Positions 6,159-7,579 of a stretch of 7,579 nucleotides of DNA are shown here, piece by piece. The translations under genes were made by a program, and so were the position numbers. This stretch comes from Cyanobacteriota bacterium (lineage in GTDB: Bacteria > Cyanobacteriota > Cyanobacteriia > PCC-6307 > Cyanobiaceae), in contig CANHSW010000100.1 of the NCBI GenBank assembly GCA_947463165.1, positions 1-7,579 of the forward strand, written 5' to 3'. The notes beneath the pieces are model-generated. The model made no database searches and was not told the origin of the DNA. It saw nothing but the letters and a program-made list of their open reading frames with translations. Every line of letters starts with the position of its first letter. Position 1 is the stretch's first letter.

Positions 6159-7379
6159 TCAGCTGTCGCAGTTGGGCACCACACCTAGTTTCACAAGGTT
6201 GCGATCGATGCTGGCCAGGTAGCGCCAGCTCTGCTCATCTACAGCCCAGGGTCTTTCACCCAGTTCCCTTGCCAGCTCTTGTAGATCCGCGGCTGTGCAG
6301 GGCACCGGCGCCTCGTAGTGGGCGGGCACCAATTGACGAATCTCACCCAGCTGGGAAAGCTGATGCAGCCAGTTGATCAGCAGCTGGCGGTGGCGGGGGA
6401 ACACCAGCCGCTCCAACACCGGTGCCACCTGGATGATCGGCGCGCCAGGGGGAACCAATTGGCGAAATTCCCGCTGCCAATCCGGCTGCCAGTGGAAGGG
6501 ATAGAGGGCGTTGGCGGCGCCGCCGGGTTGTCGGCTGGCGTTCCAGACCTGCTTTAGCAGCTCCCCTGGGCCCAGGATTGCCAGCCTTTCGGGTCGCAGG
6601 AAGGAGGCGAACAGCACCAGCCGCCACCAGCCCTGGCGCCTCAGCTCGGGCGAATCCAACAACGGCTGATCGGCCCGCTCGCGGGCGTGGAACAGCAGCG
6701 GTTTTGGATCGAGGTTGAATATGATCGGTGGTTGCTCGCCGATGGCCACCAAGGCATCGGTCACCAGCAAACTGCCGCTGGCCCGGTGCAGGCAGGCCGC
6801 CTCAAAAAAGTTTCCCACCCCCAAATCCAGGGGGCCCAGGCCGCACCAGTCGATCTGGTCGCCGTGGGGCAGGCCCTGCTCAAACAGCACCTTGGTGCGC
6901 TGGCGGGGGAAGCCCAGCCAGCTGGACGGCAGGGAGATTGGAAAACTCCACTGCCCCGGTGTTACCCACAGCTGGGCTTGAGGAAAGGCCCGCGCCATCG
7001 CCGGCACCGGCAACTTGTGCTCCAACCCCGAGCTGGTGGGCAGCACGATCGTGAGCACCGGGCCATGCAGTTGCTCCAGCTCGGCCAGGGCCGCGCGCAC
7101 TTCGCCGGTGGGGGCCACCGGCGCGTAGAGCAGCAGCCCCTGGCGCAGCCGCAGCACCGTCATCCGAATCGGCACCGCCACGTAAAACACCCCCAGCAAC
7201 TGCTCAATGCTCCACAGCTGGCCGGGGATCAATTCGCGCAGCAGGCTGCGGCGACGGCCGTAGGGATAGAGGGGCAGCAGCGGCCACCAGGGCCAGCGCT
7301 GCTGGCTGGCATCGCCAGGGATCGGAGGCTGGGAGATGGCGGTAATCACCGCGGCTGGGTGGCGCAAACGGGGGCCCAT
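6159..7379 (-). CDS. DUF4336 family protein, metallo-beta-lactamase-like fold
   Basis: A protein of about 406 residues resembling the cyanobacterial DUF4336 family, whose function is not established. Counting from the ATG at 7379, the conserved part begins near LLPLYPYGRRRSLLRELIPGQLWS (34-57). It continues through VPIRMTVLRL (69-78), LPTSSGLEHKLPVPAMARAF (113-132), APGQW-like TPGQWSFP (140-147), GPLDLGVG (182-189) and LLVTDALVAIG (204-214) to LVPAHYEAP (350-358). The layout recalls a metallo-beta-lactamase fold. However, the HxHxDH metal motif is absent: only His121, Asp208 and His354 look like surviving ligands, which is my inference. No signal peptide is evident. Start: the frame is open to an ATG at 7457 that lies inside the first unit of the 23-bp array. 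I chose 7379 because the extra 26 residues are low-complexity; neither start has a well-placed ribosome-binding site. Confidence 0.88.
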   Translation of the reverse strand: MGPRLRHPAAVITAISQPPIPGDASQQRWPWWPLLPLYPYGRRRSLLRELIPGQLWSIEQLLGVFYVAVPIRMTVLRLRQGLLLYAPVAPTGEVRAALAELEQLHGPVLTIVLPTSSGLEHKLPVPAMARAFPQAQLWVTPGQWSFPISLPSSWLGFPRQRTKVLFEQGLPHGDQIDWCGLGPLDLGVGNFFEAACLHRASGSLLVTDALVAIGEQPPIIFNLDPKPLLFHARERADQPLLDSPELRRQGWWRLVLFASFLRPERLAILGPGELLKQVWNASRQPGGAANALYPFHWQPDWQREFRQLVPPGAPIIQVAPVLERLVFPRHRQLLINWLHQLSQLGEIRQLVPAHYEAPVPCTAADLQELARELGERPWAVDEQSWRYLASIDRNLVKLGVVPNCDS

Positions 7380-7454
7380 CCTCGCCGCTGGCCGACCGTT
7401 GGTGCAGGGCTGCCGCTTCTCGCCCGATGCGCTGGATTTACCTCCAGCTGGCCA

Positions 7455-7579
7455 CATCCAACCACATTTTCACATCCCATCACACTTTCGCATCGCATCC
7501 CATCACACTTTCGCATCGCATCCCATCACACTTTCCCATTGCATCGCATCACACTTTCCCATTGCATCGCATCAGACCA
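7455..7579. repeat. Tandem array of 23-bp units, possibly continuing past the window
   Basis: Five consecutive 23-bp units are present: 7455-7477, 7478-7500, 7501-7523, 7524-7546 and 7547-7569, followed by 10 bases that start like a sixth. Units 2 and 3 are identical (CATCACACTTTC then GCATCGCATCC). Units 4 and 5 are identical (CATCACACTTTC then CCATTGCATCG). Unit 1 is diverged. Because 23 is not a multiple of three, the array cannot be a simple coding repeat. It lies immediately upstream of the DUF4336 gene, so it sits in its promoter or leader region. The paired identity of 2/3 and 4/5 suggests recent expansion by slippage or unequal exchange. Confidence 0.93.

Noticed and set aside
7455..7579. 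CRISPR array
   Set aside because: The 23-bp units are contiguous with no spacers between them.

Overview
The window looks like chromosome from a GC-rich unicellular picocyanobacterium of the Synechococcus/Cyanobium type. The reasons are MenD and MenB of the phylloquinone pathway (MenB closely resembling marine Synechococcus homologues as I remember them), two families that are essentially cyanobacterial (DUF760 and DUF4336), and glycogen synthase GlgA. This assignment rests on protein resemblance, not on a database search.

Layout. Positions 1-171 hold the 5' end of glgA (minus), running off the left edge. Next is an L,D-transpeptidase (YkuD fold) on the minus strand, 237-1004. From 1005 to 2187 there is a spacer of about 1.2 kb without a convincing gene. 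It contains a long degenerate array of about 31 units of about 15 bp (1147-1620), then a patchwork of other short direct repeats of 14, 9, 34 and 13 bp. Then come menB (minus, ends at 2188) and menD (minus, 3179-5050). menD diverges from lepB, a type I signal peptidase (plus, about 5113-5757), which is followed by a short DUF760 gene (plus, 5789-6145). A DUF4336 gene (minus, from 6159) converges on it with only 13 bp between stops. Just upstream of that gene, and possibly overlapping its first start codon, lies a clean tandem array of 23-bp units (7455-7569) that may continue past the window end.

Functionally, menD and menB act two steps of the same pathway (SEPHCHC synthesis and DHNA-CoA ring closure) that in cyanobacteria supplies phylloquinone for photosystem I. 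glgA, the transpeptidase and lepB are housekeeping genes for carbon storage, cell wall and protein export. The two DUF proteins have no established biochemical role. The DUF4336 protein looks like a metallo-beta-lactamase-type fold with most metal ligands missing.

The unusual part of the window is the non-coding DNA. Two intergenic regions are filled with short tandem repeats of different unit length, and one 14-bp repeat in the first spacer resembles the 23-bp unit in the second. No phage, transposase, CRISPR, tRNA or rRNA was seen.
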